Assembly (NCBI GenBank): GCA_005784505.1 | Contig: VCAZ01000027.1 | Location: 2,956,765 to 3,020,764, forward strand | From: Bagarius yarrelli | Lineage: Eukaryota > Chordata > Actinopteri > Siluriformes > Sisoridae | Length of the DNA: 64,000 nucleotides | Reading direction: 5' to 3' | Shown: in pieces, positions 60,145 to 64,000 of the stretch | Layout: each line of letters opens with the position of its first letter | Position numbering within the stretch: the first letter of the stretch is position 1 | Translations under genes and position numbers: made by a program | The notes under the pieces: model-generated | What the model was told of the DNA's origin: nothing | The model's input: the letters and a program-made list of their open reading frames with translations, nothing else | Database searches by the model: none

Positions 60145-60161
60145 GTCTTCCATTGTATATA
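60145..60161 (+). promoter_or_regulatory. miR-7 8-mer adjoining a Pumilio motif
   Basis: GTCTTCCA (60145-60152) is a full 8-mer for miR-7, and one base later TGTATATA (60154-60161) is a Pumilio motif. IRS2 is a reported miR-7 target in mammals. The close pairing, about 100 bases from the poly(A) signal, suggests a joint control module. Confidence 0.5.
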
Positions 60162-60260
60162 TTTCATATAGTACACATTGTGATGCTATCAAGAGATAAT
60201 TTAATCTTAGTGTAGTTAGTATTGCTTTGGAAATTGTCATGATTCGAAATAGCCACATGC

Positions 60261-60266
60261 AATAAA
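60261..60266 (+). terminator. irs2: irs2 poly(A) signal
   Basis: A canonical AATAAA is followed after about 25 bases by GT-rich sequence. Cleavage is expected near 60280-60290. Confidence 0.7.
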
Positions 60267-60289
60267 ACAGTCATGTTATTTAAGAAATT

Positions 60290-61032
60290 GTAAGTGTCGG
60301 TCTGTTCTGTCATGGAAGAGCTTTTTATTGTGTGTTTAAAGCAGATTTCATAAATCCAGCCCAGCCTTAAAGGGCAGCAGATGTTTTAATTCAACTTGCT
60401 TTTTCGTGGAACACAAAGCAGCACCCCCCCCACCTTTCATCCTCGCACACATAGATTTTTTGTACTCTGATTATTATACAGTAACTAACAAGTTACAGAC
60501 TATAAAGATAACGGGAGATGTAGTCAAATATGATGGCAGTGAAAGCATAGAGAAGATCAGTGTGACTTTGTAATCTCAGATCATAATAGAATTTGCATTT
60601 AACTAGTAGGATTATCATTCTCCTTTTATGTTAAAGAATAATTAATTCCCAACCTAATTAAAATGATAATTATGTCAGTAATAAGATTAAATCTTTCAGT
60701 CTGGTCACTTACAGAAGAGAGTAAGTAGATATTTAGATCTGAGATGAATAAAAAGGCCCTACAATCCTACTGCATGATTCTGAGTCTGGACATCGATATG
60801 TTAATAAATATTTCAATTATGTGGATAAAAGTATAAAATATATTTCAAAATTTGTAAATTGAGGCTAAAAATAAAGGATTTATATAAATTGTAGAAATTT
60901 CCTACAATTATATTTTTTTGCCATTTATGTATATTTTTTAAGTTTTATTGTAAGTACTTTGTTATAGGCTATGTTAACAAAGAAAAGTTTGGAAGTAAAG
61001 AATTTTGGAATAACAATTACTAAGTGCTATAA

Positions 61033-61036
<4 letters not shown>
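60290..61036. other. Intergenic downstream of irs2, nothing recognised
   Basis: AT-rich sequence with no gene. Confidence 0.5.

Positions 61037-61104
<68 letters not shown>
61037..61104. repeat. Microsatellite (TA)n
   Basis: A pure TA run of about 34 units. Confidence 0.95.
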
Positions 61105-61107
<3 letters not shown>

Positions 61108-61173
61108 ATGATATAGATTAATTTATAGGTTCAAAAGAAGCATGTTCAGACAGTATCAAATCTGTATTGTAAA

Positions 61174-61242
61174 TGAATACGTTCATTTCTGGGAAAAAAT
61201 ATATATATATATATAAGCTTTTTCCCAGAAATGAACATATTC

Positions 61243-61291
<49 letters not shown>
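61174..61291. repeat. Hairpin with TA loop plus (TA)n
   Basis: 'gttcatttctgggaaaaa' (61181-61198) pairs with its complement at about 61219-61236. The pairing extends outward with one mismatch, around a (TA) loop. Another TA microsatellite runs from about 61247 to 61291. Confidence 0.85.
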
Positions 61292-61298
<7 letters not shown>

Positions 61299-61375
61299 TT
61301 TATATATTTAAACAAAAAAAAATAAGTTATAGACTGAAAATTAATTCTTATCGTAACAAAGTCTGTCAAGCAATC

Positions 61376-61520
61376 GGGGGCAGTTGTAGCGCAGTGGTTA
61401 AGGTGTCTAACTGCTAACTGTTGGGCCCCTGAGCAAGGCCCTTATCCCCCAGTTGCTCAGTTGTATAAAATAGATAAATTTAAGTCACTTTGGATAAGGG
61501 AATCTGTCAAAATGCTGTAA
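61376..61520 (+). repeat. SINE fragment (tail and partial head)
   Basis: 'gtagcgcagtggttaaggtg' is a tRNA-like A-box region. The B-box part is missing, and the tail 'ctgttgggcccctgagcaag', 'gctcagttgtataaaat', 'ggataagggaatctgtcaaa' is well kept. This is the reference copy for the fragments at about 37728, 38765 and 44665. Confidence 0.7.
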
Positions 61521-61921
61521 ACTTAAAATGTTAAATGCGGTTCAAAAGCTATCCTAATTAACGAGGTGTTATATGATCCGTAGTATGACAGTTGTTCTAT
61601 AGTATGTGTAATCTACTTCTTATAAGTGTTTATAGTAGAAGCTGTGTTTAAACTCTTTAAACTCTTTGCGCTTTGCTTGTGTCTGAGGGAGGAAAATCTC
61701 CTGTCCTCTCCTTTCCTTAGGGACCACAGGAGTTGTCAGTGGGGGAGGATACAAGACAACAGGATGTTTCCTGAGATTAAAGAGGTCTAGTCCATTACAT
61801 GTGTGTAAGTGTGGGACAGTGTGTGGGACAGTAAAATCATGGGTACTGTGTGTGGAGGGGAGTGTTTTGCTTCATCTCCTTATCCAAAACTCACATCTGT
61901 GAGTTTGGTGAACAGGCTACG

Positions 61922-61965
<44 letters not shown>

Positions 61966-64000
61966 AAAAAAGAAAGAGTACTTAATGTTAATGTTTTTTT
62001 AATTAAGTTACTTCTTTTAGTATACAATACACAAAAATGCAGTTACAGGTTTATATAAGATCGGAATCTTTTTACTTACGGGTTTTTAGAAAAAAAAAAA
62101 AAATTAAAATAAAAAAAAAAGTTTGATTTATGATTACAAACAACTTTTCAGTTTATTGTTGTAGGATTATCTATGCTAAATTTGTTGGAGAAATAAAGAA
62201 CTTTGACTACAGCACTGGATGAAAACCATTACATTCGAAAATGATAGATTCTTTTTTTTGGGAGAATGGAATGAAGAAATTGTGGAAAAGAGAAAGAATC
62301 TGGGAAAGAATACAGGCAAGAAATAACAGACAGTCGGAGTAGAGCATATTTAACGTACTACAGAATTATTGCCATTCTTAAAGAGACACACTGAATAACT
62401 TGTGACCTACTGTGTTTGGGCATATACAGATTCTGCATTTTATTAACATTCGAAAGCTTTTTCGAATCAGTTCTGCCCTAATTGTATACCATGTTTAATA
62501 TTTGATATGGACCTTTTTCCAGCCTTAGGACACTTGGATCACGTATTCATACAAAATATTTCAAATTCTGCGTCATCTCAATTCTGACCCCAGTGTTTAA
62601 GTACTATTTATTTCCAGGGATTCTAATAAAAGTTCATAGTGAAATTCTGATATTATATGTACAATATAAGATCAGAATTATATTATATTATATTATATAT
62701 ATGTATAAAAACATTTCTCTTTATTTATTATAGTCTGTTTGGCCATGGCATTCCCCTGTTTTCTGTTGTGCCATTTTGTAACCTTCATTAACCCGCTGAA
62801 CCCTCCAGAGACTTAATGTCATGCTAGAAGTAACCAGGCTTCACCGTGAAATATCATGGTCCTGAATAGATTTCATGATTCTATAAATCATTAGAAGAGC
62901 TCCTTGTCCACTGTCTGCAAAACTATTTTAAGTGCGCATATTTTTTCCATCTGCACTGCCTGCCTGACCTTCGTAGGTCAATAACTATTTGTATCTTTTG
63001 TGTTAAAAGCTTTGTTTTCTCAGTGATGACAGATGATTGATTGATTTTACATGTCTGCATTAAAAATGGATTAAACAATAAATCTGGAAAGTGGAATCTG
63101 GAAGTATTTTTGTTCAATTAGTTGAGTCAGTCTTACATTGTGTAATTTTGGCCAATGATTTGGTCATCTTTGATGAAATTTGAAATTCTAAGATTTCTAG
63201 AATGCTAAAGTCGGAACATATTCAGCTGTATAATGCAATTCGGGCAGCATCAGGAGATTTCAAAGACTTTCCTGCAGTGGGACTTCTCCCACAACTGTCA
63301 AACCAGGAACCAATAGAAGCGCCGAACCTGATGATGCAACTATCACGACAACATTAAACCACCTCCGGAAAATAATAACACGTTTCTGGTAGACAGTATA
63401 GCTTGAACAGAAATGCATTGTGTTATAGAGGGAAAAGGAAGTGTGTCATCTTTGCTTGCCTCTCTGTTTGCTAATTCCGGCTTCTTGTATGGTTACAATT
63501 TGAATTAGTTTATTATTTAAATGTATACAGTCGAAAACAACTGTGGAAATTTTTACCCCAATATAAATAGAGTAAAAACACACATCATGGTGGCGAATGT
63601 AAGAGTACAGGGCTGTTACAAGGGTTGCAAACTAGAGTAGAAAATCAATTAAAGCTAGTGTGTTTTTCAAAGGATTGGAACTGGAGGAAGGTGTACGTTT
63701 TATAAGCTTCTTTGATAATCCCACTCGTGAGGAAGAAGGAAAGATGTTCTAACATGCAGTCTGCAGTGTAAAATTGTGTATTTCCGTTGTTTAAATGTTG
63801 TTCTGTTAAGTCGATGAATGAGATGACGACTCATCTTCTGATTACTATTGGAAGCAAAAGAAAGAACACACCTCTTTGATGCTGCTTCGTCGGGGCGTTG
63901 TGTAAGCAGTAGTAAAACGGTTTTGTTCTTGTATACTGTTGTTTGGTTTAAATGTTACCCTCATGCAAAGACACACAATTTCAGAAAAGTTTAATGAAAA
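61521..64000. other. Intergenic to window end; (CA)n at 61925-61960
   Basis: Apart from the CA microsatellite and short homopolymers near 62090-62120, nothing was recognised. No exon of a neighbouring gene was identified before the window ends. Confidence 0.5.

Larger units (their letters stand above)
57923..60285 (+). other. irs2: irs2 3' untranslated region
   Basis: An AT-rich tract of about 2.4 kb runs from the stop to a poly(A) signal AATAAA at 60261-60266, followed by a GT-rich downstream element ('taagtgtcggtctgttctgt'). It contains an AU-rich element, let-7, miR-128 and miR-7 seed matches, four UGUANAUA motifs, (GA)n at about 59045-59064, and poly(T) at 59582-59599. The long 3' UTR is in keeping with IRS2 in other vertebrates. 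The 3' end is inferred from the signal only. Confidence 0.7.

Noticed and set aside
60290..64000. Search for exons of the genes that flank IRS2 in mammals (COL4A1/COL4A2 or MYO16)
   Set aside because: No Gly-x-Y collagen repeats or myosin-like segments were visible in this flank or in 1-46 kb.
1..64000. CRISPR arrays, prokaryotic operons, tRNA or rRNA genes
   Set aside because: No spaced direct-repeat arrays, no ribosome-binding-site-led gene clusters, and tRNA-like pieces are only degraded SINE heads.

Overview
The window is vertebrate nuclear DNA, almost certainly from a teleost fish. It is AT-rich, full of CA/GA/TA microsatellites, and carries the mixture of decayed Tc1/mariner, hAT, piggyBac, DIRS-like and RTE-like elements and tRNA-derived SINEs typical of fish. 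SINE tails ending in a 'gagcaaggccctta...gttgtataa...tggataaggg' module resemble those I associate with catfishes and other ostariophysans; this is a family impression, not a species call.

Only one protein-coding gene is supported: insulin receptor substrate 2 (irs2), plus strand. Exon 1 holds nearly the whole coding region (47372-50582). A 7.3-kb GT-AG intron follows (50583-57917), and exon 2 contributes the last five coding bases (57918-57922) plus a 3' UTR of about 2.4 kb ending near a poly(A) signal at 60261. The predicted protein is 1071 residues: PH domain, PTB domain, then a long tail with eight YxxM PI3-kinase docking motifs, two Grb2-type YxNx motifs and two SHP2-type C-terminal tyrosines. 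Upstream lie candidate C/EBP, CRE and FOXO sites, GC and CCAAT boxes and a CRE-like site. The 3' UTR holds an AU-rich element, a let-7 8-mer, a miR-128 8-mer, a miR-7 8-mer and four Pumilio motifs.

Region 1-46.3 kb is a gene-poor flank: Tc1-like relics (5.4-6.3, 19.6-20.7, 28.8-30.1 and about 31.0-31.2 kb), a hAT-type MITE (8.72-8.90 kb), a piggyBac transposase relic (9.06-9.42 kb), three copies of a non-autonomous hAT family (about 11.8-12.7, 22.1-22.8 and 35.9-36.5 kb), a DIRS-like relic abutting an RTE-type LINE relic (24.1-25.7 and 25.7-26.9 kb), and assorted SINE pieces. Its most unusual structure is a long inverted repeat (arms 16886-18068 and 21173-22102) around a 3.1-kb spacer with a THAP-domain-like coding remnant and a Tc1 relic. 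Region 60.3-64 kb is intergenic, with long TA tracts, a strong hairpin and one SINE fragment.

No rRNA, tRNA gene, CRISPR array or second cellular gene was recognised. All assignments come from reading the sequence and from recalled family features; no database search was possible.
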